Shown here one piece after another: positions 29,971-39,649 of a stretch of DNA of 39,730 bases. The notes under the pieces are model-generated. The model was not told the origin of the DNA. It did no database searches and saw nothing but the letters and a program-made list of their open reading frames with translations. Position numbers and translations under genes: made by a program. How positions within the stretch are numbered: the first letter of the stretch is position 1; the number at the start of each line of letters is the position of its first letter. Source of the stretch: Bryobacterales bacterium (lineage in GTDB: Bacteria > Acidobacteriota > Terriglobia > Bryobacterales > Bryobacteraceae); NCBI GenBank assembly GCA_025456495.1, contig JALOKO010000003.1, positions 1 to 39,730 of the forward strand. Reading direction: 5' to 3'.

Positions 29971-31483
29971 GCGCCGCACGCTGACTCTGCATCCGCGTCC
30001 GGGTGAACGCCTACGCGATCTGCTGTTGGCCAGCGGGATGGAGTTTCCCTGCGGCGGTGAGGGAAGCTGCGGGCAATGTCGAGTGCGCGTATCGCGTGGC
30101 GCCGTGCCAGCGACGGCCGCAATGAGCGCTTGTCTGGACGCGAAGGAACTGGCGGCTGGCTGGCGCTTGGCCTGCCTGGCGGAGTTTGACAGCGCCGAGC
30201 CCTGCAACCCTGTGGAGGTGGAGTTTCCGCCATGGCAGGGGGACGCTGCTTCGGGCGCCGTTGCGATCCTTGGCGATGAGGGGGTCCTGGCAGTAGAACC
30301 TCGGGAGGGGCTGGGCGCGGTGGTGGATGTGGGAACCACCACGTTGGTGGCGCAGGCTGTTGACCTGGCATCGGGTTTGCTGCTGTCCACGGAATCTGCA
30401 CTGAACGCGCAGTCCCGCTGGGGAGCGGACCTGATGAGCCGCATCCACCATGAACTGCAACAGCCCGGCGAACTAACAGCGCTTATCCGGCAGCAAGTGG
30501 GCGAATTGCTGACGCGCGCCAGCCATGGGCACCCGATAAGTGAGGTGCTGCTGGTGGGCAACACGGTGATGCACCACCTTTTTTGTGGCTTGTCCATCCA
30601 GGCGCTGGCCGCCGCGCCCTTCCGCACGCCGCACCTGGACGCAAACACCCTTCGCGGCTCCACGCTGGGCTGGACGTTTGCGCCTGACGCAACCGTTACC
30701 TTCCTGCCCAACCTGGGGAGCTTCGTGGGCAGCGACGTGCTTGCAGGATTGGCGGCGGTGGGGATGGAAAGCCGAGTAATGCCTGAGGCGCTACTGGACC
30801 TTGGCACCAACGGCGAGATCGCTCTGGCCACGGAGGGCGGCATCCTGTGCGCATCCACAGCTGCGGGTCCTGCCTTCGAGGCCGCCAATATTCGCCATGG
30901 CATGCGCGCGGCCCAGGGCGCCATCCATCGGGTGGATGTGGTGGATGGCCAGTTGCGCGCTGAGGTGCTGGGGAACGGAACTGCCTATGGCGTCTGCGGC
31001 AGTGGCTTGGTGGACGCGGTGGCCTGCGCGCTGGACACAGGCATGCTGAGTCCACGGGGGCGTCTGCGGTGGGGACTCTCCGCGATTGTGCTGGCCGATG
31101 GCGTAGTCATTACCCAGCGGGATATTCGCGAGCTGCAGTTAGCGAAAGCTGCTATCGCCAGCGGCCTGCGTCTGCTGCAGGATGTCGCGGGCACAAGGCC
31201 TTCTCGACTTCATCTGGCCGGGGCTTTCGGCAACTACCTCCGCCCGTCTCGTGCCGTGCGCATCGGCCTGCTACCCACAGGCGAGGGGGATGGCTACCCA
31301 CCCTGTGTGTTGGCGCCTGCCGGCAACACCGCTCTGCGTGGCGCGCGTATGCTGTTGCTGGCGCCCAACCGCCATGCCAAGGTTTTCGATGGCCTGCGCC
31401 ATCGCGCTCACCACGTTGAGCTGGCTGCGCTCCCACGGTTTCAGGAGGAGTTTGTCGATGCGCTCTTGTTCCCTGAGGCGTGA
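29963..31483 (+). CDS. ASKHA-domain reductive activator of corrinoid proteins (RACo-like) with N-terminal [2Fe-2S] ferredoxin domain
   Basis: Start refined to ATG 29963. Ferredoxin motif 'CGGEGSCGQCRVRV...C'; ASKHA motifs 'GAVVDVGTTTLVAQAVDLASG', 'NTVMHHLFCGL', 'LLDLGTNGEIAL', 'HLAGAFGNYLRP'. Confidence 0.92.
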   Translation: MPERRTLTLHPRPGERLRDLLLASGMEFPCGGEGSCGQCRVRVSRGAVPATAAMSACLDAKELAAGWRLACLAEFDSAEPCNPVEVEFPPWQGDAASGAVAILGDEGVLAVEPREGLGAVVDVGTTTLVAQAVDLASGLLLSTESALNAQSRWGADLMSRIHHELQQPGELTALIRQQVGELLTRASHGHPISEVLLVGNTVMHHLFCGLSIQALAAAPFRTPHLDANTLRGSTLGWTFAPDATVTFLPNLGSFVGSDVLAGLAAVGMESRVMPEALLDLGTNGEIALATEGGILCASTAAGPAFEAANIRHGMRAAQGAIHRVDVVDGQLRAEVLGNGTAYGVCGSGLVDAVACALDTGMLSPRGRLRWGLSAIVLADGVVITQRDIRELQLAKAAIASGLRLLQDVAGTRPSRLHLAGAFGNYLRPSRAVRIGLLPTGEGDGYPPCVLAPAGNTALRGARMLLLAPNRHAKVFDGLRHRAHHVELAALPRFQEEFVDALLFPEA

Positions 31484-31504
31484 CGGGTTGAGGGCACGCT
31501 AGGC

Positions 31505-32092
31505 CTAGATCATCTCGCGCAGCAGTTCCGCGCGCGGATGGGGGATCACCACCTTGTTCACCAGCAGTCCCCGGGCGCCTACCACGCGCGCCCCTGCGTC
31601 GATGGCGGTATCGACATCGGCCACTGAGCCGGTGAGCGTCACGAAGGCCTTCCCTCCTAGCGCCATCGCCAGCCGGATCTCCAGCAGTTGCACATCCGCC
31701 GCCTTCACGGCCGCGTCAGCCCCTTCAATCAGAGAAGCGACGCTGAAGGCTTCCAGCACTCCTAGGGCGTCCAAGGCTTGCAGCTTGTTGGTTCCGGCGA
31801 TGGCGGGAAACACAGCCTCATGCAAGTTGGCGATGACAAACGAATCAATCACAGACACGCTTCCGGCGCGCTTTCCAGCGGCTACCGCGGTTTGCACCTT
31901 TGCCACATCGCCGCGCACCATCACCATGAATTTTCCAGAGCAGATGGACCGCGCCAACACAATCCGCACGCCGGCGGACTTCAGCATTGCATCGCATACC
32001 TGAAAGCCCGCCGCGATGCTGCCAAGCTCAATGAGCCCGATGGAGTTCTCTGAAGATCTGCCGTCATCGCTCGCGCTGAAGTGGGTGTTCAT
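31505..32092 (-). CDS. Bacterial microcompartment tandem-domain shell protein (BMC-T, PduT-like)
   Basis: Start refined to ATG 32092 (AGGAAG upstream). Domain 1 'SIGLIELGSIAAGFQVCDAMLKSAGVRIVLARSICSGKFMVMVRGDVAKVQTAV', domain 2 'ALGVLEAFSVASLIEGADAAVKAADVQLLEIRLAMALGGKAFVTLTGSVADVDTAIDAG', C-term 'KVVIPHPRAEL'. Confidence 0.92.
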   Translation of the reverse strand: MNTHFSASDDGRSSENSIGLIELGSIAAGFQVCDAMLKSAGVRIVLARSICSGKFMVMVRGDVAKVQTAVAAGKRAGSVSVIDSFVIANLHEAVFPAIAGTNKLQALDALGVLEAFSVASLIEGADAAVKAADVQLLEIRLAMALGGKAFVTLTGSVADVDTAIDAGARVVGARGLLVNKVVIPHPRAELLREMI

Positions 32093-32098
32093 GTCTTC

Positions 32099-32150
32099 CT
32101 GCCGAAACGGTCTGCCGATGTTATCCGCCGACACGATCTGCCGACACTGT
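32099..32150. repeat. Four heptamers (CYGCCGA; TCGGCRG on the minus strand) with exact 13-bp period, just upstream of the BMC-T start codon
   Basis: ctgccgaaacggt / ctgccgatgttat / ccgccgacacgat / ctgccgacactgt starting at 32099, 32112, 32125, 32138. Confidence 0.8.
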
Positions 32151-32157
32151 ATCATGC

Positions 32158-32202
32158 GGGGCGGACCGCGCCATACTGGAATGACTTGGCGCGGACCGCG
32201 CC
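32158..32202. promoter_or_regulatory. Twin palindromic elements (14/15 identical, 30 bp apart) in the BMC-T/grpE divergent region
   Basis: GGGGCGGACCGCGCC (32158-32172) and GGCGCGGACCGCGCC (32188-32202). The second lies between TTGGCG (32186-32191) and GATAAT (32210-32215), spacer 18 nt. Confidence 0.65.
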
Positions 32203-32310
32203 TTCTGGCGATAATAAGGGGTGAAGACTCCACAGCAGCCGTGGTTCTCGCGGCTTCGGAAGGGCCGTGGCAGCCCGGCTATCTCCAACTGGTTGCATCA
32301 CAAGAACGAT

Positions 32311-32898
32311 ATGAGCGAACGGAACGAAGCAGACTTTGTCGCGGATGGGGTGTCCTTGAGCCCGGATGAGGGCACGCCATCGTCCACGGAATCCACGCCG
32401 CCCGATGCGATGGCGCACTTGGAGCGCGAGAACCTCGACCTGAAGGACCAGTTCCTGCGCATGCGCGCGGAGTTTGACAACTTCCGCCGTCGCGTCGCTA
32501 AGGAAAAGGAAGAGATTCACGAGTACGCCAGCATGGAGGCCGTGCGGCCCTTGCTGGCTATCGCCGACGATTTCGAACGGGCGCTTGCGGTGGAATGCGC
32601 GGACTCCGGCTACGCCAAGGGGATGGAACTCATCTATCACCGCATGGGCGAGGCCTTACGCAAGATGGGGGTGGAGCCGTTGCCCGCCAAAGGGCATCCG
32701 TTTGACCCCAATCAGCATCATGCCATCGACATGGTGAAGACCGCCGATGCCCCGGACAATACGGTGCTGGACGTTTTCCAGCAGGGATATACCTTCAAGG
32801 GCAAACTGATCCGCCCCGCGGTGGTAAAGGTGGCCGTTGCTCCGGGAGAGTCCGTTGCGCCTAATGAGGATGTCCCTGTCCCTGGAGACGGGGCCTAG
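32311..32898 (+). CDS. grpE: Nucleotide exchange factor GrpE
   Basis: Start refined to ATG 32311. '[42 protein letters not shown]', '[20 protein letters not shown]', '[24 protein letters not shown]'. Confidence 0.95.
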   Translation: MSERNEADFVADGVSLSPDEGTPSSTESTPPDAMAHLERENLDLKDQFLRMRAEFDNFRRRVAKEKEEIHEYASMEAVRPLLAIADDFERALAVECADSGYAKGMELIYHRMGEALRKMGVEPLPAKGHPFDPNQHHAIDMVKTADAPDNTVLDVFQQGYTFKGKLIRPAVVKVAVAPGESVAPNEDVPVPGDGA

Positions 32899-33044
32899 CG
32901 GGGCGGTCTAGTGGCGTTCGCCCGATGCAGCCCGTCGAGGCGGGCGGCTATCCAGGCAGCATCGTGCATCCACGGGGTAGGGATCTCCTGAACGAACGAA
33001 GCAGCCCAGCCAGAGAAGACAACAGCCCCGGCAGAGAAGGAAAA

Positions 33045-34172
33045 ATGGTGACGAACCGCGACTATTACGAGATTCTGGGCGTAGCGAAAGGCTCCAGCGA
33101 GCAGGAATTGAAGTCCGCGTATCGCAAGCTGGCCATGAAGTACCATCCGGATCGCAATCCGGGTGATGCCGCGGCGGAGGAAAAGTTCAAGGAAGCGGCG
33201 GAGGCCTACAGCGTGCTGAGCGACCCGCAGAAGCGCGCGGCCTATGACCGCTACGGCCATGCGGGCGTGCAGGGGGCCGCTGGCGGAGGCGGGAACTACG
33301 ATCCCACCATCTTTGCGGATTTCAGCGACATCTTCGGGGACTTCTTCGGCTTCGGCGACCTCTTTGGGAGCAGTGGAGGGCGGCGCCGTAACCGTCCCGT
33401 GCGCGGCGAGGACTTGCGCTACGACCTGGAAATCGGCTTCGATGAGGCGGTGTTCGGGACAGGCGTGGAAATCCAGGTGCCCCGTCACGAGACCTGCGAG
33501 ACCTGCAATGGGTCCGGAGCGGCGTCCACCAATGGCATTGCAGTGTGCCAGGTTTGCAAGGGTTCAGGAACCCAAACTATCCAGCAGGGTTTCATCACCA
33601 TGCGACGCACCTGTGGCAATTGCGGAGGCACTGGCCAGATTCTGCGCGACCCCTGCAAGACATGCAATGGGCGGCGCTACGTGCGTAAGGAACGCAAGCT
33701 GAAGGTGAACATTCCGGCTGGTGTGGACGATGATACCCGCCTTCGTTTGCAAGGGGAAGGGGAGGCGGGCGCCAATGGCGGACCGGCTGGCGACCTTTAC
33801 GTAGTTCTTCGCGTGAAGGAACACCCGCTGTTCCATCGCGACGGGCAGGATCTTCACATCCGGGTGCAGGTGAACGTGGCGCAGGCCGTGTTGGGCGACG
33901 AAATTCTGGTGCCCACCCTGGGAGGTGAGGAACCGTTGAAGATCCCGGAAGGCACACAGCCCGGAAAGCAGTTTCGGATGAAGAATCAGGGCGTACCGTA
34001 CCTGAATGGCTCCGGCAGAGGCGACCTGTATGTCCACCTGGATGTGGTGATCCCGGACAAACTCAGCAAGGACCAACGCAAGCTGTTTGAGCAACTGCGC
34101 GAGGTGCTTCCCGCTGCTGACGCCCCCAAGGAGAAGGGCATCTTTGAGAAGGTGAAGGACTACTTCGTCTAG
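33045..34172 (+). CDS. dnaJ: Chaperone DnaJ (type I, zinc fingers)
   Basis: Start refined to ATG 33045. '[37 protein letters not shown]', CxxCxGxG-type zinc motifs (last one is CKTCNGRR), G/F region. Confidence 0.96.
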   Translation: MVTNRDYYEILGVAKGSSEQELKSAYRKLAMKYHPDRNPGDAAAEEKFKEAAEAYSVLSDPQKRAAYDRYGHAGVQGAAGGGGNYDPTIFADFSDIFGDFFGFGDLFGSSGGRRRNRPVRGEDLRYDLEIGFDEAVFGTGVEIQVPRHETCETCNGSGAASTNGIAVCQVCKGSGTQTIQQGFITMRRTCGNCGGTGQILRDPCKTCNGRRYVRKERKLKVNIPAGVDDDTRLRLQGEGEAGANGGPAGDLYVVLRVKEHPLFHRDGQDLHIRVQVNVAQAVLGDEILVPTLGGEEPLKIPEGTQPGKQFRMKNQGVPYLNGSGRGDLYVHLDVVIPDKLSKDQRKLFEQLREVLPAADAPKEKGIFEKVKDYFV

Positions 34173-34239
34173 CGCGCTGCCTCAGTTGGCGCGCTGCCTC
34201 AGTTGGCGCGCTGCCTCAGTTGGCGCGCTGCCTCAGTTG
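34172..34239. repeat. 17-bp tandem repeat, 4 perfect copies
   Basis: gcgcgctgcctcagttg x4, beginning at the last base of the dnaJ stop codon (TAG 34170-34172). Confidence 0.97.
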
Positions 34240-34285
34240 GCGTGTGACGGCGCTCGATCGTGGCGTGTCACCACCGGTCAGCGAT

Positions 34286-37200
34286 TTACTTCGCCGTGCG
34301 GGCGCCGTGGATTTCCTGCAAGCTCCACACCCGGATGGGATCGCGGTGGGCGCTGGCTACTGCTTCCGCGCAAGCCAAGGCGCCGCTGATGGTGGTAATG
34401 CAGGGGATGCGGTTTAGCAAAGCCGTGCGACGAATCTGCCGTTCGTCGCTGAAGGTGGTGGCGCCGGTGGCGGTGTAGATGACCAGTTGCGCCCGGCCCG
34501 CCTTCATGAAGTCCACGGCATTTGGACGGCCTTCGTTCACCTTGAAGATGGTGGCGCATTCCAGTCCCGCCGCCTTCATCGCGTTGGCGGTCCCGCGCGT
34601 GGCCACCAGCTTGAAGCCATGCTGCACCAGCTTGCGCGCCACCTCCACGGCTTTGGGCTTATCCTTATCACCCACTGAGATAAACACCGTACCGGTTTCG
34701 GGAATGGGGGTTCCCGCACTCCGCTGCGCCTTGGCAAAGGCTTCGCCGAAGTTATCCCCAACGCCCATCACTTCCCCGGTGGAGCGCATCTCGGGTCCCA
34801 GTGCTGGATCAACACCCGGGAATTTGTTGAAGGGGAACACCGGCGACTTCACGAAGTACTGCGGCACGGGTAGGACCCCGCTTTCGGGCGCCCCGGTGAG
34901 GTGCGCGAAGTCCTTTAGCTTCTTGCCCAGCATCAGCCCCACCGCCACTTTCGCAAGGGGAACGCCGGTGGCCTTGCTGACATAGGGGACCGTGCGGGAG
35001 GCCCGTGGGTTCACCTCAATCACGTAGACGGCGCCGTTTTCCACGGCGAACTGCAGGTTCATCAAGCCCACGACCTTCAGCGCCCGCGCCAACTTGCGGG
35101 TGTACTCGATGATGGTGTTCTTTGTGGCCTCGCTCAACGAAAAGGCCGGCAGCACGCAGGAGCTGTCGCCGGAATGAACGCCAGCTTCCTCAATGTGCTC
35201 CATGATGCCGGCAATCAGCACCTCGTCGCCATCGCAGAGCGCGTCCACGTCCACCTCGACGGCGTCCTGAAGGAAGCGGTCAATCAACACCGGACGCTCT
35301 TGAGAAAACACCACCGCTTCGCGCATGTAACGGCGGACGGTCTCCTCGTCATAGGCGATCACCATTGCCCGTCCGCCCAGCACATAGCTGGGACGCACCA
35401 GCACGGGGAAACCCAGATTGCTGGCGATGTCGATGGCGCCCTCCACGCTGGTGGCTGACCCGTTCGGCGGACTGGGGATATCCAACTCGTCAATCAGCTT
35501 GCCGAAGCGCTTGCGATCTTCGGCGATGTCGATGTTGTCCGGGTCAGTGCCGATGATCGGAACCCCGGCCTTCTTCAGCGGCAGCGCCAGCGTCAGCGGA
35601 GTTTGGCCGCCGAACTGGACGATCACACCCGTCGGCTTTTCCGTGTCGCAGATGTTCAGCACTTCCTCCAGCGTGAGCGGCTCAAAGTACAGGCGATCAC
35701 TGGTGTCGTAATCCGTGGACACGGTTTCCGGATTGCAGTTCACCATGATGGACTCATGGTCAAATTCCTGCAGCGCGAAGGAGGCGTGGCAGCAGCAGTA
35801 GTCGAACTCAATCCCTTGCCCGATACGATTGGGTCCGCTGCCCAGAATCATCACCTTGGGCCTGGTGGTGGGTTCGGCTTCGCATTCGCTTTCGTAGCTG
35901 GAATAGAGGTACGGCGTGAAGCTTTCAAACTCGGCCGCGCAGGTGTCCACTCGATTGAACACCGCGTGGACGCCCGCCACCTTTCGCTTGGCGCGGACAT
36001 CCAGCTCAGTGGTGCCCCAAACGCTGGCCAACTGGCCGTCAGAGAAGCCCATGCGCTTGGCGCCCCGCAGCAGATCGCTGTCCGATTGCCAGCTTGCGTG
36101 CGCCTCCCGCAAGCGAGGCACTTCGTCCACCACGTCCTTCATCTGGCGGAGGAACCACGGGTCAATCCGCGTCATCTCGTGGATTTCCTCCACGGAATAG
36201 CCCTTCTCCATGGCAAAGCGCACATAGCCCAATCGTTCCGGAGTGGGCGTGATGAGCTTCTGCGCGATGAGCGATTCGTCCAGCGCTTCCTCGGCCTTGG
36301 CGCTCTTACCTGTCTCCAGGCTGCGGATGCCCTTGGAGAGCGCCTGCTTGAAAGTCCGGCCAATGGACATCACTTCGCCCACGCTCTTCATTTGCGTGCC
36401 CAGAGTGGAGTCACTGCCGGGGAATTTCTCGAATTGCCAGCGCGGGATCTTCACCACCACGTAATCCAGCGTCGGCTCAAAGCAGGCGGGCGTCTTGAGG
36501 GTGATGTCGTTGGCGATCTCGTCCAGCCGGTAGCCCACTGCCAGCTTTGCCGCGATCTTCGCGATGGGGAAGCCAGTGGCCTTGGACGCCAAGGCCGAAC
36601 TGCGCGACACGCGCGGGTTCATCTCAATGACCACCATCCGCCCGTCCCAGGGGTTGATGGCGAACTGCACGTTTGACCCGCCGGTGTCGACGCCGATTTC
36701 GCGCAGGCAGGCCAGGGCCCCATCGCGCATCATCTGATACTCGCGATCCGTGAGCGTTTGCGCCGGCGCCACGGTGATGGAATCGCCCGTATGCACGCCC
36801 ATCGGGTCGAAATTCTCAATGGAGCAGACGATGATGGCGTTGTCGGCCAGGTCGCGCATCACCTCCAACTCATATTCCTTCCACCCCAGTGCGCTTTCTT
36901 CCATCAGGGTTTCGTGAACGGGCGATAGGTCCAGGCCGCGCTCAAGAATCTCGATGAGTTCCTCGCGGTTGTAGGCGATACCGCCACCGGTGCCGCCAAG
37001 GGTGAAGCTGGGACGCAGGATGGCCGGATAGCCAATTGTGTCGATGAAGTCCAGACCTTCGTCCACAGTGCGCACCAGACGGGAACGCGGCGTGGCCAGG
37101 CCGATCTTGTTCATTGCGTCCTTGAACAGCAGGCGGTCTTCGGCCTTCTTGATGGCCTCGATTTTGGCGCCAATCAGCTCGACGCCGTACTTGTCCAGGA

Positions 37201-37519
37201 TTCCCTTTTCCGCCAGCTCCACAGACAGGTTCAGGCCCGTTTGGCCACCTACGGTGGAGAGCAGCGCGTCCGGCCGTTCGCGAGCGATCACTTCTTCCAG
37301 GAAGGGAACGGTGAGCGGTTCGACGTAGGTGCAGTCAGCCAGCTCCGGATCGGTCATGATCGTGGCCGGATTGGAATTCACCAGCACTACCTGATAACCC
37401 TCTGCCTTGAGGGCCTTGCAGGCCTGGGTTCCGGAGTAGTCAAACTCGCAGGCCTGCCCGATGACGATGGGGCCGGAGCCGATAATCAGAATCTTGTGAA
37501 GGTCGTTGCGGCGTGGCAT
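34286..37519 (-). CDS. carB: Carbamoyl-phosphate synthase large subunit
   Basis: '[58 protein letters not shown]', duplicated ATP-grasp halves, C-terminal MGS-like domain. Confidence 0.97.
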   Translation of the reverse strand: MPRRNDLHKILIIGSGPIVIGQACEFDYSGTQACKALKAEGYQVVLVNSNPATIMTDPELADCTYVEPLTVPFLEEVIARERPDALLSTVGGQTGLNLSVELAEKGILDKYGVELIGAKIEAIKKAEDRLLFKDAMNKIGLATPRSRLVRTVDEGLDFIDTIGYPAILRPSFTLGGTGGGIAYNREELIEILERGLDLSPVHETLMEESALGWKEYELEVMRDLADNAIIVCSIENFDPMGVHTGDSITVAPAQTLTDREYQMMRDGALACLREIGVDTGGSNVQFAINPWDGRMVVIEMNPRVSRSSALASKATGFPIAKIAAKLAVGYRLDEIANDITLKTPACFEPTLDYVVVKIPRWQFEKFPGSDSTLGTQMKSVGEVMSIGRTFKQALSKGIRSLETGKSAKAEEALDESLIAQKLITPTPERLGYVRFAMEKGYSVEEIHEMTRIDPWFLRQMKDVVDEVPRLREAHASWQSDSDLLRGAKRMGFSDGQLASVWGTTELDVRAKRKVAGVHAVFNRVDTCAAEFESFTPYLYSSYESECEAEPTTRPKVMILGSGPNRIGQGIEFDYCCCHASFALQEFDHESIMVNCNPETVSTDYDTSDRLYFEPLTLEEVLNICDTEKPTGVIVQFGGQTPLTLALPLKKAGVPIIGTDPDNIDIAEDRKRFGKLIDELDIPSPPNGSATSVEGAIDIASNLGFPVLVRPSYVLGGRAMVIAYDEETVRRYMREAVVFSQERPVLIDRFLQDAVEVDVDALCDGDEVLIAGIMEHIEEAGVHSGDSSCVLPAFSLSEATKNTIIEYTRKLARALKVVGLMNLQFAVENGAVYVIEVNPRASRTVPYVSKATGVPLAKVAVGLMLGKKLKDFAHLTGAPESGVLPVPQYFVKSPVFPFNKFPGVDPALGPEMRSTGEVMGVGDNFGEAFAKAQRSAGTPIPETGTVFISVGDKDKPKAVEVARKLVQHGFKLVATRGTANAMKAAGLECATIFKVNEGRPNAVDFMKAGRAQLVIYTATGATTFSDERQIRRTALLNRIPCITTISGALACAEAVASAHRDPIRVWSLQEIHGARTAK

Positions 37520-37521
37520 CG

Positions 37522-38652
37522 TTAGCGTGGGTTCTCGTCCATCAAGCGGGCAAAGTCAGTGAACAGGTACAGCGAATCGTTGGGGCCGGGTGACGCTTCC
37601 GGGTGATACTGCACACAGAACAACGGGTAGTTGCGGTGGCGGAACCCTTCCAGGGTGTGATCGTTCAGGTTCACGTGCGTCAGTTCGATGTCGTTGGCGT
37701 TCAGGGAACCCGGGTCCACGGCGAAGCCATGGTTTTGGGCGGTGATCTCCACCCGGTTGGTGAGCTTGTTCAGTACGGGATGGTTGCCGCCCCGATGGCC
37801 GAACTTCAACTTGAAGGTTCTGCCACCCACGGCGCGGCCCAGTACCTGGTGCCCCAGGCAGATGCCGAAGATGGGCGCGCGTCCCAAGAGCTTGCGGATT
37901 TCTCCGGCGGGGCCTTCCAGCGGCTCTGGGTCACCGGGTCCGTTGGAGATGAAGATTCCGTCGGGCTTCAGCGCAAGGACGTCCTCGGCTGAGGTCCCAG
38001 CAGGAACCACCGTGACGCGCGCGCCGTTGTGCCTGAGCCGTCGCAAGATGTTCCGCTTGATGCCGAAATCGAAAGCCACGACATGATGTCGCGCGGGAGG
38101 CGCTTCCCCCAACAGTTCACTGGGGCTGGCGACAGGCATGCCCTCGTCCCAGGCGTATGCGGTGCTGGTGCTGACTCCGGTGGCCAGATCCAGGCCCACC
38201 ATGGACGGCGCGTTCCTGGCCTTATCCAGCAGAGCCTCAGCGCTTTGGGGAACGGTGGACAGGGCGCCGCGCATGACACCCCGCGTGCGCAAATGCCGCA
38301 CCAACGTGCGGGTGTCGATGTCTGAGCCGATGGGGATATTGTGCTGGCCCAGGTAGGCGTCGGCATCCTGTTGGCTACGCCAGTTGCTGGCTAGCGGTGA
38401 GAAGTCCCGCACCACCAGCCCTTCAATGTGCGGCGTACCTGCTTGGGGGTCTGTGTCGTTGGCGCCGTAGTTGCCAATCTGGGGGTTGGTGAGAACGATG
38501 ATCTGGCCGGCGTATGATGGGTCAGAAAAGATTTCCTGGTAGCCGGTGATGGAGGTGTTGAACACCACTTCCCCAACCCGCTCCGTCTGCGCGCCAAATG
38601 CCCGGCCTTCGAATACGCGGCCATCTTCCAGAGCGAGTATTGCTTTGTTCAA
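37522..38652 (-). CDS. carA: Carbamoyl-phosphate synthase small subunit (probable TTG start)
   Basis: '[20 protein letters not shown]', '[54 protein letters not shown]'. GGGGAGG upstream of TTG 38652; the longer ATG ORF reaches 38745. Confidence 0.92.
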   Translation of the reverse strand: MNKAILALEDGRVFEGRAFGAQTERVGEVVFNTSITGYQEIFSDPSYAGQIIVLTNPQIGNYGANDTDPQAGTPHIEGLVVRDFSPLASNWRSQQDADAYLGQHNIPIGSDIDTRTLVRHLRTRGVMRGALSTVPQSAEALLDKARNAPSMVGLDLATGVSTSTAYAWDEGMPVASPSELLGEAPPARHHVVAFDFGIKRNILRRLRHNGARVTVVPAGTSAEDVLALKPDGIFISNGPGDPEPLEGPAGEIRKLLGRAPIFGICLGHQVLGRAVGGRTFKLKFGHRGGNHPVLNKLTNRVEITAQNHGFAVDPGSLNANDIELTHVNLNDHTLEGFRHRNYPLFCVQYHPEASPGPNDSLYLFTDFARLMDENPR

Positions 38653-38891
38653 CCCGTATCGCCTCCCCTGCGGGGCGCGCAGGAGGGCTCGCGGTGGCTG
38701 CGAGTGACGCGCACCCGCGCATCTTTCCAATTTCAACACGAGCACGCCTTCAGGGGCAACCCTCCGCGTGTATGTTTATGCGTTTGGCTGATTAAAATCG
38801 TCACCTCGCCCTTCCCGTAGATGCCCAGCCACCCAAGCCGCCCACCGCTGCCTTCCTTCCTTCCCCTCGCGCCCGGCTCTACACTAGAGGC

Positions 38892-39413
38892 ATGGGCGCC
38901 ATTCCCACCCTGGTATCGCCAACTGAGTATCTCGAAACCGCCTTCCCGGACGGTGACCATGAGTACGTCGATGGGCAGGTGGTGGAGAGAACGATGGCTG
39001 AAAAAGACAACAGTACAGCGCACAGACGCATCATCTTGCTTTTGCTCGATTTGAGGACAGCCACCAGCTCCCGGCGTTTCCTGAGCTTCGGTTGAGAGTA
39101 TCGGCCGAACGCTATCGAATCCCCGATCTCCCGGTATGTCAGGGTGTCGAACCCGACGAGCAGGTCTTCACCACCCCCCCCACTGCTGGTCATCGAGATC
39201 GTCTCCCGTACTGATTCCGTTCACGACCTCAACCAAAAGATTGCCGACTACCGCGCCTTCGGCGTCCACCATATCTGGATCATTGATCCCTACAACCGCG
39301 GCGCCATGCACTACACCCAGGATGGCGTGCAAGAGGTGCGCGACGGCTATCTCCGCCTGCCCGAAGCCGACGTCATCATGCCCCTGGGAGACGTTCTGCC
39401 CAAGCGCAAGTAA
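38892..39413 (+). pseudogene. Uma2-family (DUF820) restriction-endonuclease-like protein, twice frameshifted
   Basis: 'PTLVSPTEYLETAFPDGDHEYVDGQVVERTMAEKDNS' (38892..39095), alternate-frame 'EDSHQLPAFPELRLRVSAERYRIPDLPVCQGVEPDEQVFTTPP', then 'LLVIEIVSRTDSVHDLNQKIADYRAFGVHHIWIIDPYNR' back in the first frame. Confidence 0.82.
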
Positions 39414-39649
39414 AGCCCACGCCCCTCCCATTGGCTAGAAACTCCGCCACTTCCGCTCATCCCCTACTGCCCAGCAGGGACTCCGCCCTGTCCTGCCTCT
39501 ACGCAGCCATCCCGCCCCGCAGCCCTGCCGCTGCACCCTATCCGAAAACAGCGTGACTCGTGAATAATCGTCGCATCGTGTATTGTCCCCACGCATCCGA
39601 TACGGTGGAGCCAAGGCTCCCTCTCACTCCAACAGATACAGAGGCAATC

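Noticed and set aside
28999-30924. 641-aa minus-strand ORF across the UroD-like and RACo genes
   Set aside because: Antisense to two genes with clear family motifs; composition is typical of spurious ORFs from GC-rich codon bias and shows no recognisable domain.
31505-32092. Evidence for a full bacterial microcompartment operon in this window
   Set aside because: Only one shell-type gene is present; no BMC-H, BMC-P, signature enzyme or encapsulation-peptide-bearing aldehyde dehydrogenase was found.
35603-36676. 357-aa plus-strand ORF antisense to carB
   Set aside because: carB is highly conserved across the whole interval; the antisense frame lacks domain signatures.
39174-39181. Phase variation of the Uma2 gene through the C8 tract
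   Set aside because: A second frameshift near 39045 means slippage at C8 alone cannot restore the reading frame.
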